Source of the DNA: BHER01 sp051652245
GTDB taxonomy: Bacteria; Bacillota_I; Bacilli_A; Culicoidibacterales; Culicoidibacteraceae
Assembly (NCBI GenBank): GCA_051652245.1
Contig: JBOFTV010000041.1
Coordinates: 1-52,573 of the forward strand
Length of the DNA: 52,573 nt
Reading direction: 5' to 3'
Below, one piece after another: positions 33,948 through 44,000 of the stretch (positions within the stretch are counted from its first letter, which is position 1; each line of letters opens with the position of its first letter). The notes under the pieces are model-generated. The model searched no databases. It was not told the DNA's origin and saw only the letters and a program-made list of their open reading frames with translations. The position numbers and the translations under genes are program-made.

Positions 33948-34322
33948 GTGGGGCAGTTCGGTTTATAGCACATAGTTAGGTAAAAACACCCGACCCAATA
34001 AAGTTGAACCAACAGTTGGTACTTAGTCTTGGAGCCGAAGCGGTGACGTAAGGCTTAAGCGTAGACAAAGAAGTACACAAACCGAAATGTGAAATCGTGA
34101 AGTAATAGAGCCCGCTAGGTTAAAACATGGAGGCCGATACGAAAGAACGGGTCGCAATATTCAACTTAGAGTTGGATGGTATTTGAACGAATATGGAAAG
34201 GCTATGAAATCCCAAGATCAAAAATCTATGTGAACATCTGGACGTGAGGATAAGATATGAAGAGCGGTATGCGGGAAAATCGCATGTACGGTTCTGTGAG
34301 GGGCTAACAGACTTGCTCTCAC
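33948..34322 (+). mobile_element. ORF-less group II intron ribozyme remnant
   Basis: No protein is encoded. The 3' end has a domain V-like hairpin at 34262-34294: GAGC...GTTC arms, inner TGCG/CGCA, GGAAAA loop, with one G-G mismatch. A domain VI-like hairpin follows (34297-34322, GTGAG/CTCAC arms) ending in AC. Upstream ~300 bases with AGCCGAAGCGGTGACG, GGAGGCCGATACG and AACGGGTCGCAATATT look like domain I-III of group II introns. The 5' limit is uncertain (GTGGGG at 33948 is a guess). The domain IV gene is absent, so any splicing or mobility would need a maturase from elsewhere. Confidence 0.7.
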
Positions 34323-34379
34323 GAAATAAAAAAATAAAAGAGAGAGAGGAAGTCGAGTTAGTCTACTTGACGAAGATTA

Positions 34380-35876
34380 ATGGGGAAAAAAGTAATCGTA
34401 ATTGGAGCTGGTGTTGCGGGACTAGCAAGTGCAATTAGACTTCAAAATAAAGGGTTTGAAGTTGAAATTATTGAGAAACAGGAAACTGTAGGTGGAAAAA
34501 TGAACCAAATTAGTGGTAAGGGGTTTACCTTTGATGTTGGTCCAACAATTGTCATGATGCCTGATGTTTATCGTGAGATTTTTGAAGTAGCTGGGCGTGA
34601 CGCGGATGATTATATTCCGATGGAAAAATTAGATCCGATGTATACGTTGGCTTTTTCAGAGGATGATATTGTAAGTGTCTCTACCGATTTAGTTGATTTG
34701 ACAAAATTTTTAGAGCAAACAAATCATCAAGCAGCAGCGGGATTCATGGCCTATTTAGCAGATATCTATAAGCGATATCTGATTGCTAAGGAACACTTTA
34801 TTGAGCGACCTTTTAGAGGTCCAGGAGATTTTTATACACCAAATATGCTTTATCAAGCGATGCGTCTAAAAACATTCAATAGTGCGCATAATTCTATTGC
34901 TAAATTTGTTAGAGATGAACGAATTCAGAAAATGTTAAGTTTTCAGACACTTTACATTGGTATATCACCTTACAATGGCCCTTCAATTTATACAATCATT
35001 CCGATGATTGAAATGATTTATGGAGTTTGGTTTATTAAAGGCGGTATGTATGCAATGGCTCAAGGGATGGAAAGATTATTTCACGAGTTAGGTGGAAAAA
35101 TAAGTTATAATACAGCTGTTACCGAAATTATTATTGAAGATGGTCAGGCGCGGGGCATTAAAACAGCAACTGAAGCTATCTTTTCCGACTATGTTATCTG
35201 TAACGCTGATTTTCCTTATGCTGTTAAAAATTTGGTGAAAGATCAGAAAAGTAAAGGAAAATACACAGATAAAAAAATTGAATCAATGAAATATTCCTGC
35301 TCGTGTTTTTTACTTTATTTAGGTATAAGTCGCAAATTAGAGATGCTCGATGTCCATAATATTGTATTTGCTAAAAATTTCGATGAGAATATTAATGATA
35401 TTTTTGGTGGAGTGCTGCCAAAGGACCCATCAATTTATCTCTATGTAGCATCAAAAATGGATCAAAGTCTGGCACCAGAAGGTAAGGAGGCACTGTATGT
35501 CTTAGTTCCGGTATCAGATGTTATAACAGCAGACTATCAGTGGACCCAAGAATGTCAAAAACAATATCGTGATGAGATCATTAAAATTATTGAGAAGCGA
35601 ACAGGGGTATCAGATTTTGAAAGCTTAATAGAGTTTGAGCATATTAATACGCCAAACTCATTTGAGGAGCAATATAATGCCCATCACGGGGCAACATTTG
35701 GTCTTGCACCAACATTGTTGCAGAGTAATTATTATCGCCCTCATAATAAGTCATCCAGTTGTGAAAATCTTTATTACACGGGGAGTAGTATTCACCCAGG
35801 AGCAGGTGTCCCAATTGTCCTAACATCGGGAAAATTAACAGCTGGAGAGCTGATTAAAGATGAGAAAGAAAAATAA
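34380..35876 (+). CDS. crtN: Carotenoid desaturase CrtN (dehydrosqualene desaturase-like)
   Basis: FAD-dependent desaturase introducing double bonds into the C30 chain made by CrtM, giving yellow diaponeurosporene-type pigments in staphylococci and lactobacilli. 498 residues; N-terminal V-I-G-A-G-V-A-G-L-A-S-A (about 6-17), E-K-Q-E-T-V-G-G-K-M, F-D-V-G-P-T, and the C-terminal Y-Y-T-G-S-S-I-H-P-G-A-G-V-P carotenoid-desaturase signature. C30 rather than C40 is inferred from similarity to CrtN and the CrtM gene at 46 kb. ATG 34380 is the first start after an in-frame stop at 34368 and has a poor ribosome site. The gene lies 57 bp behind intron debris with no clear promoter. Confidence 0.88.
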   Translation: MGKKVIVIGAGVAGLASAIRLQNKGFEVEIIEKQETVGGKMNQISGKGFTFDVGPTIVMMPDVYREIFEVAGRDADDYIPMEKLDPMYTLAFSEDDIVSVSTDLVDLTKFLEQTNHQAAAGFMAYLADIYKRYLIAKEHFIERPFRGPGDFYTPNMLYQAMRLKTFNSAHNSIAKFVRDERIQKMLSFQTLYIGISPYNGPSIYTIIPMIEMIYGVWFIKGGMYAMAQGMERLFHELGGKISYNTAVTEIIIEDGQARGIKTATEAIFSDYVICNADFPYAVKNLVKDQKSKGKYTDKKIESMKYSCSCFLLYLGISRKLEMLDVHNIVFAKNFDENINDIFGGVLPKDPSIYLYVASKMDQSLAPEGKEALYVLVPVSDVITADYQWTQECQKQYRDEIIKIIEKRTGVSDFESLIEFEHINTPNSFEEQYNAHHGATFGLAPTLLQSNYYRPHNKSSSCENLYYTGSSIHPGAGVPIVLTSGKLTAGELIKDEKEK

Positions 35877-35919
35877 GAAAAGCTACAGATTATATTTCAA
35901 TCTGTAGCTTTTTTTTTGC
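35877..35919. terminator. Bidirectional terminator between crtN and the Mga-like gene
   Basis: AAAGCTACAGATT/AATCTGTAGCTTT perfect stem, T-runs in both directions. The stop codon of the minus-strand regulator lies inside it. Confidence 0.93.
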
Positions 35920-37410
35920 TTCAATCGCATCGAGTTTAATTTTTAAGCGTTGGTAATCAACGGGAGATAAGATGTCATTCCAGGTAAATAAGAGACCTGA
36001 GTATTTTCTAGTGAGCCGAGGTGTTAACGTGTCAGTCATAATAATATCAAAATTTTGCCGTTTTGAGGTGGGCTCCACTGAGATGTTATAATTATCTGAA
36101 AGAGCGAGAAGCTGCTGACCAATGAGCTTCTCAAGGGATTCTCCCTTATAAGAAATGATTTTGATGTGAATTGCTGGTAAGTAGAGCTTTGGGGGGAATA
36201 CACTACGAAGAATATCAAAATATCTTTGAAGGAGAAAGTCTTTATTTTTTTTGAAATTGAGTAGCAGTTGATCCTCTAGCAATAGTGACAATGTTGCAAA
36301 ATAGCTATTAAATTTCTGCTCTAAGATTTGATATAATTTTTCTGCTTTCACATTTTTAATAGGCAGGCAGCTATAGTCTACTTGAAAGTGGAGCGCCTGA
36401 AAATGAATACTTACAAGGTTATTAATTAAGTAAAGTCGATTTTTAGGGGAAGTAAAATTAAAGTCGTCTTTTAATTGTTTGAGTAACGCGAATGTTAGTT
36501 GATAAGGAGGAAAGAACGCTTTTGTTGGTAGTAGCAAACTGGAATCATTGTATTTTAGTGTTGCTTCCGTTGAGAGTTTCGTTTTGAAAAGGGCAAGTGA
36601 AAAAATTGATTCACGCCGTTTTTCTTCTGCTGTCAATCCATAGCCATGATAAAGAACATCCAGTGCGGGTGCAATATCACTGAAGACGTTGGAGTTTTTA
36701 ATATAAGGGATGAATTCAATAACATTGGATATAAGATTATTGCGGGAAATACGGTGAAGCATGAGGGCAACGACTAAAGCATAGCGCTCAAGCTCAATGC
36801 TGTTAAAATAATAACACGTTTCTTGATATAAAATATCAGTTATTGGTTTTATTTTGCTAAGTAATAGCTGTTTTTCTATGAAATAAGGAGGCCAGTTTAT
36901 ACCATCATAAGAATGCCAAAAAAAGTAAAAGAGAAATAATCTAATTTGTTTCTCTTCTCCTAACAAAGAAATTGTAGGCTTAGAGACAAAACTTAGATCA
37001 AAGGCCCCAAGAAGCTTTTTGATACTTGGATATTTTCGATGGAGCGATGAGTATGAAATATAGTGTTCGGCATTAAAAGTGAGGGTTGAAATCTGATTTA
37101 ATAATAGGTTTTCTAAAAAAAGAAAAGGAATTGATTCTTTAATAAAAGTCGATTTAATATAATTAAAATTAAAGTCATCTGGAAAAATTAATGTGAAACT
37201 CCCTTTTTGTTCGATTAGTTTTATTTTTGTATGAAGATAGCTATTTTTAGTGAGGAAGCTTTTTAGAAAAATCAAGTCACTTTTCACTGTTGGATAAGAA
37301 GTATTAGTGACTTTGGCAATTTCATTAATTGTCCATGTGGAGCATTGTCCCCAGAATAAAGAGATTATCTTGAGCTGCCTTGTACAGCGTTTATCGAGAA
37401 GAGCGTCCAT
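35890..37410 (-). CDS. Mga-like transcriptional regulator
   Basis: 506 residues. N-terminal helix-turn-helix in W-T-I-N-E-I-A-K-V-T-N-T-S-Y-P-T-V-K-S-D-L (two parts, about residues 26-46), then a long helical middle like PTS-regulation (PRD) domains, and an EIIB-like C-terminal end with F-D-I-I-M-T-D-T-L. Mga-family activators of streptococci and enterococci switch on wall-anchored adhesins and respond to sugar status through PRD phosphorylation. Here the next gene, divergent across 654 bp, is a giant LPXTG adhesin, so that gene is the obvious target. Direct evidence of binding is lacking. Confidence 0.78.
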   Translation of the reverse strand: MDALLDKRCTRQLKIISLFWGQCSTWTINEIAKVTNTSYPTVKSDLIFLKSFLTKNSYLHTKIKLIEQKGSFTLIFPDDFNFNYIKSTFIKESIPFLFLENLLLNQISTLTFNAEHYISYSSLHRKYPSIKKLLGAFDLSFVSKPTISLLGEEKQIRLFLFYFFWHSYDGINWPPYFIEKQLLLSKIKPITDILYQETCYYFNSIELERYALVVALMLHRISRNNLISNVIEFIPYIKNSNVFSDIAPALDVLYHGYGLTAEEKRRESIFSLALFKTKLSTEATLKYNDSSLLLPTKAFFPPYQLTFALLKQLKDDFNFTSPKNRLYLINNLVSIHFQALHFQVDYSCLPIKNVKAEKLYQILEQKFNSYFATLSLLLEDQLLLNFKKNKDFLLQRYFDILRSVFPPKLYLPAIHIKIISYKGESLEKLIGQQLLALSDNYNISVEPTSKRQNFDIIMTDTLTPRLTRKYSGLLFTWNDILSPVDYQRLKIKLDAIEAKKKLQIEI

Positions 37411-38064
37411 ATAATCATAACCTTTCTACATAATTATTAATTATAGTATACTATATAACTTGTTTTATATCTATCATAGTTAATTTTTTTATGCTGAAGA
37501 TTTTGTAATTGGTAGTTACAGACATAAAAGCCTTAACGCAGTAGTAGCATGATAAAATGTAAAAAAGGAATGGAACAGTTTCATTTTTTTTATTTTTTAT
37601 TAATCAAAAAAGTTTTAAGGAAGGAGGATGAATCACCTTTTTTTGTGATATCATCAGATTATAGTGAAGTGAATTATTTATTTAATTGAAGAATTAAATG
37701 AGATGTCAATTAAAAAATGTCTGTTAAGATAATTGTGAAGTCTAAATTAGGTTGTTACTTTTATTATTGGGTAAAATGCTTTTTTTTTTAGTGTGAATAA
37801 TGTTTTAATATAGTTCTTATCGTTCAAAAAAATGTTAACGAACAGTAAAAAAAATATTGTTTTTGTCCTATCGTATTTATAATAATATTATTAAATATTA
37901 TTATTGCATATTATCCGAAAAAAACTTAATTAAAATAGTTATATAAAAATATCATGTTCAATTATATTGAAAAAACAAACCTGTGGTGGTATAATATTAA
38001 CCGGTAACAGGAGTTGAAATACAAAAATGGTTGTATCAACGAAGAAAAGGAGAGAATTTTTTTT
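37411..38064. promoter_or_regulatory. 654-bp AT-rich divergent control region
   Basis: No gene. Next to the regulator is a 14-bp palindrome TATAGTATACTATA (37442-37455) likely within its promoter. Further on: a hairpin ATGGAAC/GTTTCAT plus T-run (about 37571-37592), a ribosome-site-like AAGGAAGGAGG at 37617-37627 followed only by a six-codon frame, an AT-only inverted repeat AATAATATT/AATATTATT (near 37880-37903), and the adhesin promoter. The size suggests several regulator sites. Confidence 0.6.
37967..37995 (+). promoter_or_regulatory. Promoter of the giant surface-protein gene
   Basis: TTGAAA (37967-37972), 17-bp spacer, TATAAT (37990-37995), preceded by TGG as an extended -10 element; 70 bp upstream of the start. 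Confidence 0.8.
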
Positions 38065-41000
38065 ATGAAGAGAAAATGTTTTAAGATAATAAAAGCAATA
38101 TTTATTTTTGCTATAACAATATCAAGTTTCAATTTAAATGTTGAAATAGTCGCTCAGGCAGATACAATAGGTGTGAAAAAAAGTGCCTTATTGAGTGGAA
38201 AATCGATTAGCATTGATTTAGCTACTGCACAGAAACTAACAGTAGAGGATATAATCGAGAAATCAGGGGTAAGCTACCAGGATAAAACAGTTAGAAGTGA
38301 AGAGCTAATTGTTAATGATAATCAGCTTAGAGACATTCAAGCGGCAGCAGATGGTGGCAAATTTCCTCTTGAATTGAGTGTGGGAGAAGAACTGATTAGT
38401 ATTACTGTAAGTGTTGATAGCCTACCAGAAACACCAACCAATAAAGCAGCAACGGTAAGTATTAGTATTCCAGAGTATGATGAAAATCAGGGATGGAAGC
38501 CAGAAATGATATATGATGTTATAATTTTTGCAGACTTTGGTGAAAATGCTGTGCAAGAAGGAAAACAACTAGAAATTACGCTACCTGAGGGAATGAGATA
38601 TGTGACAATACCTGCTAAAGAGCGTAATTCGGATTTATTGGTGAAAGTCGATGATGAGCTAAGCGCCATTATTAATGATATTGAAGTACCGGAAGAAAAT
38701 GAGTACTACTTTACACGTAATGGTAAGCTGGTCTATAACTTTACTAGCCAAGCGCGCCAAGTCGAGCTAAAAGGCTTAAAGATAACGCCAGATGGAAAAC
38801 TTTACTATGGGTCGAAAACATTTAATGCGGGTATTTCTGCCATCGTAAAAAATAACGAAAGAATACTAAGTGAAGCGGCAATAGAGATAAAAACGCGAGA
38901 AGAAGCGGGATATGCTTACTATGAACCTGAAAATCCAGTGATTGTTGCACAAGCGGGAGAACAAAATTCCGTTTATTCCGCTGCAGGATATCTACGAAGA
39001 CAAGGAAGGTTAAAGACATTCCCTTTTTATATTAAACAAGTTGAGCTAAAAATCTCTTATCCAGTTGGCGCACAGGTGGATGGACTTAAAGATGAAGCAG
39101 AAATAAATGCTCTAATAGCAGGAGATGATCAAAAGCGGGGATTGGTTACAATTAAATCGGAAAATGTGGATACACTAGAATCAATTGGGCTTAGATTTGG
39201 TGTTGATAAACTTGCTGTTGGTCGGCATGAGTCTAGAGAAGGGCGATTCTATCAATTAGAAATGTATGATGGGAAGCGGATTAGTATTGAACAACCTGAA
39301 GCTAAAACAGCTGTTGAAATACTTAGTCCTACTGATCAAAGGATTAATAATAAGCTCGAAATATCATTTTCAGATTTTCCCTTTGACAATCTAACTGATG
39401 ACTACATGATGAAAACAGCAACAGCATGGCTTAAAAATGGGCAAATTAATCAGAAAGACAGCCAGGTTGTTGAGTATCAGATTGATCCTAATTATGAAAC
39501 AATTGCCTTAAGTATTCCAGCAAATCCGCAAAATCCAGTGGAAAAAATTGAGTATATAACAAATAAAGGGAGAAAAGGAAGCGCAACAGGAACTCAAATT
39601 TATAGCACGGTGTCATCTGAAACGATGACAGGGTATGAAATAAATAAAGAAAAATTAGGTTTAGAGGCAGATGAATATTTTACTTATGCAAAAGCTAGCA
39701 TTGGTGATGTTGCTAAAGGATCATACAGTATCCGCGGAAATCAGAAAAACCAAAGCACAAATAATGCTCTTTTTATGCTAGGACGCCTAAAACCTGGTGC
39801 ACGAGAAGCAACATTACAAATAAGTACATGGTCAGAAGAAGCGGGAAGTGGTGTAGTAGAAGAAGGCAGTCTTGAAACAAAAATAGCAAAAGTAGTTAGA
39901 GGACCACAAATGCCGTCAGTTTACAGCGCAGTAGCTCCAAGTCAAATAGTAGAAGCGGGAGGAAGACAAAAAATTCAAGCGACGCTAGGATCAAATCCGT
40001 TCTATTATACGGGAAATATTGGTATTGTTAACCCAACTATTTACCTAAGGATGCCTCAAGAAATGAATATCGACTTAACAAAAATTAGTGTGACACAGAA
40101 ACAAAAATCGGTAATTAAAAAGATTATTGGTCCTTATAGAACAAGTAAAGGCGAAGCTGTAATTGCCATTGAAACAGATGCAAAAGTAGGTCGTTTCTTT
40201 AATGGAATGACACTAGAAAAGCTTGAAATTGAGTATGAGATATATGTTAGCGAGTATGCCAGCGGTAATTATGATTTTTCTGAACTCATTTTCTTTACGG
40301 CAACACGAGAACTACAACCAGCGTATGGCGCAGCCTTAGCGGTACAGGATAAATACGATGTCAATAATAATAAAGACACGAGTGAAATGCTTGGGACGAT
40401 AAATATGGCAACATTAGCGGTTCAAGAGAATAGAGACTTATTAATTGATAGTTACATGCAAAACGTAGGGGAAAGTAAACTATCGACGTATGAAAGAGAA
40501 GAGCGGGAGAATAAAATATCCTTTACTAAAGATTTAAAAGCGAAATACACACTAAGTATTATTAATAATCGTGATGATGAGATAAACCTATTTGAGCTGT
40601 TTGTGCCAATACCTAAAGAGGGTCTTGATTTTGGTGATGAGTATCAGGATGAAGCATTCACATGGGATATGAAACTGGCATCACCAACGCCAAAGGTGAT
40701 AGTCTTGACAAAGGACGGGGAAGATATTAGTCGAAAGCGGGCGCAAGACTATCAGATAACTTACAGTAAAGATGCAACCTCACAGGAAAATTATGAGTAT
40801 GCAACTTATAACGAAGCTGGTGATGAGGATACGACAATGATTCGCCTTAAAAATAATAATGGAATTGCTCCGGGAGAGAAAGCTATTATTGAGTGGGAAT
40901 ATCAGGATGCAGAGAAAAATAATACATTAGCAAGATACGGTTTAATTAACGAGTTTAGACCACGATATACCTTTAGTGCAGCAAATAGAAACATGTCATA

Positions 41001-44000
41001 CCAAGGAAAGAAAGTTGTGGCAATTTTCAAAGGCACAGAGATTAGTGGACTTTTATTTGAAGATAAAGTCATTGATGGAAAGTATAATGCAGTAGAAGAT
41101 GGCGTCTTACAAGGACGAAAAATACAATTGTTATACCTAGCAGGTGATAATAGCTATGCTATGGTAGCAGAGACGATAACAGATGAAAATGGGCGCTATA
41201 AATTTGAGGGGGTATATCCGGGTGAGTATAGAGTAAGCTTTAATGAAGGAATAACAAAAGATGAAAGATTTACTAGGATTAACAAAGGTGATGCTGGGCG
41301 AATTGATTCAGATGCCAATTCTAGCGAAGCAGCTATGTGGTTAGCCGTAGTGGATCCAAGTCAAAGTGTGGAAAGTGTAACAGCGGGTATTATTAAATAT
41401 AACCCAGATGAATTGACCATAACGATGAGTAACAATGATGAAGATATCGTAATGGGGCCAGATGATAAATACTTACTAACTGCCAGCATAGGCTCTAAAG
41501 AGCTGCTCTCTAGTATTCGGTGGTCTAGTAGTAATAGTGACGTTGTCGGAGTAACTCGTGGTAGTATAGATGCACTGCAGATTATCTTAACGTCTAGTAT
41601 GACCGGAAATAGCGAGCAAACTGCAGTTGTTGGAGTAGAAGTAATAGACATATATGGTACAAAAAAGAGTAAAAGTGTCAATGTAATAGTTAAAAATAAT
41701 GAGATAGTAGCTAAAGAAACGGGGACATTAAAATTAACTCTTGGAACACCGGCAGTAAGGCAAACACCAGCAGATACACCAGTTCCTGAAAACTGGGCGG
41801 AGATTTTTAACGTTAGTGCAACAAATAGTGCGGGTGAAGATATAACGGATAAAGTGAGCTATATTGTTGATAAAACCCTCACTTCGATGAAACAACGTGG
41901 TCTACACCGCATAAAAATGGTCGTTTCTGATGAAACAGGGGCGGAAGTATCAGCAGAAGCCCAATTACTTATTATAGGAGGCGAATCAGTAAATAATCAA
42001 ATAATTGAAGCAACTTCATTTTTTATCAGGTTAAAAGATGTGAAAAAGGCCAACTATACGCAACTTTCTCGTGTGTTTGCCTATGATATAAGTAACAATC
42101 AAGAGTATATAAAAATAGATACTATCTTAGAAAATGATATTCGACCAACAAAAGTGGGGGTATATCTATTAACATTTAGGACACCAAAAGGTGCAAGCAT
42201 AGTCGTGGAACTGTTGGTTATAGCTGATGATTTAGACACAAGTGATATCGAATTTATTACGGCTAATGATTTTGCAATCAAACAATCTGAAGTAAATAAA
42301 GATGATTATATCAAGCTTGCAAAAGCTAAAGCCTTTCAAATTAAAAATTACACAGAGGTCGCACCTATTGAAATTGGTATTGTAGCGGGAATAGAACCAG
42401 CAACAACGGGAAGATATGAAGTAACATTTGCAACAGAAAATGGTATCAAAAAAACAGTTGCAATGTTAGTTGTCCCAGATGATATTGGAGATAATTTGGT
42501 AACAAAAATCTATGCAAATGATTTTGTAATCAAACAATCAGATGTGCTTGATGCGGACTACATTGGTCGTGCGGATGCCTGGGCTTATAAAATTACAAAC
42601 GCTAGTGAAGTAGAAGAAATACCGATTCTTGCTATTAATAGTCCAACAAGACCAACGGGAATAGGTGAGCATCATGTAATATTTGGAGCCGGAAAAATAC
42701 CAAATAACTGGGTTGAAAAACAAGTGGAAATGATTGTTGTTCCTGATGATATAACTGACCCCGAAATCACGCTTCATGCCGAAAATTTTGTAATCAAACA
42801 AGCAGAAGTAGCAACCGCAAATTATTTGCAATTGGCAAATGTAAAAGCAATAAAAGTAATAAAAGGTCCAATAGCAGTACCAATTAGTGTCTCTCTAGTA
42901 GCTGATATAAGACCAACAGAACCAGGGATTTATGAGTTGACGTTTACGACGGAAAATCAAATAACAAAAACGATTGACATGATCGTTGTAGCGGATGAAG
43001 CAATATTAGAGGACTTGATAGTACTTGAGGCTAATAGTTTTGCAATTAGGGAATCAGAAGTGGCAAGTGCAGATTACAGAGTTTTGGCCAAGGTAAAAGC
43101 GTATGAAATTATAAGTCGAACAGAGATAGAACGCTTGGAAGTTAAAAGAGTAGATAACTTTATCGAGTTTGAAGAGGGTGAATACCCGATTACTTTTGAA
43201 GTGGAAAATGGTCCCCAAATAGAAGTATCGATGTTCGTAGTTCCCAATATTGTTACAGAGCAACCAGTAACAGTAATTGAAGCTGAGGGGTTTGCCATCA
43301 ATCAATCAGCTGTTGAAACAGCTGATTATGAAGAACTGGCAAATGTATCAGGCTATACCTTTTTTGAAGGTCCAGAAGGTAGTGTGATAGTGACACCAAT
43401 TACCGAATTCAAAGTAGATGGACCGCGACCAAGGCAAACAGGTAGGTATGAAATAAAAATTACAGCAGCAGATGGTACAAGCAAGACAGTGCCAATGTTA
43501 GTTATCGAAGACGATTTCCCCGAGGTTCCAACATCGGTAATTTATGCCAACGATTTTGCAATCCGGCAATCAGAGCTTTCAGAGGAAAACTATATAAAAT
43601 TTGCTAACATCGCTGTTTATCTGATATCTATAGATGAAGATGGCTATTATTCCATAGAAGAAGAAACCAATTTTATTATCGATGATTCAGATGCTAAAGA
43701 CTTGGGTGACTATGATTTAACCATAATAGCAGAAGATGAAACAATTAAAACAGTAACAATGCTTGTAGTATCCGATGAAATTGGCAACGAGCCAACAACA
43801 GTAGTTTATGCAAAAGGAATTTTTCTAAAGCTAAGTCAAGTACCAACAGCAGATTACCGTGAGCTTGCAGATCTTAGAGCCTATGAAGTTATAAACGGTC
43901 GCGAAATCAAAGAAGTCAAAAACATCGATATGGTTGCTCCAGAAGTAACAGGTGTGGGCGTATATCGTCTTATTTTTAGCGCTGGAAATGGTGCTGTAGA

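Noticed and set aside
34244..34438. Plus-strand ORF of 64 codons ahead of crtN
   Set aside because: It runs through the intron domain V/VI hairpins and overlaps crtN; composition and position point to RNA structure, not protein.
37628..37648. Leader peptide gene after a strong ribosome-site-like sequence
   Set aside because: Only six codons, with the ATG abutting the Shine-Dalgarno sequence; spacing is not workable.
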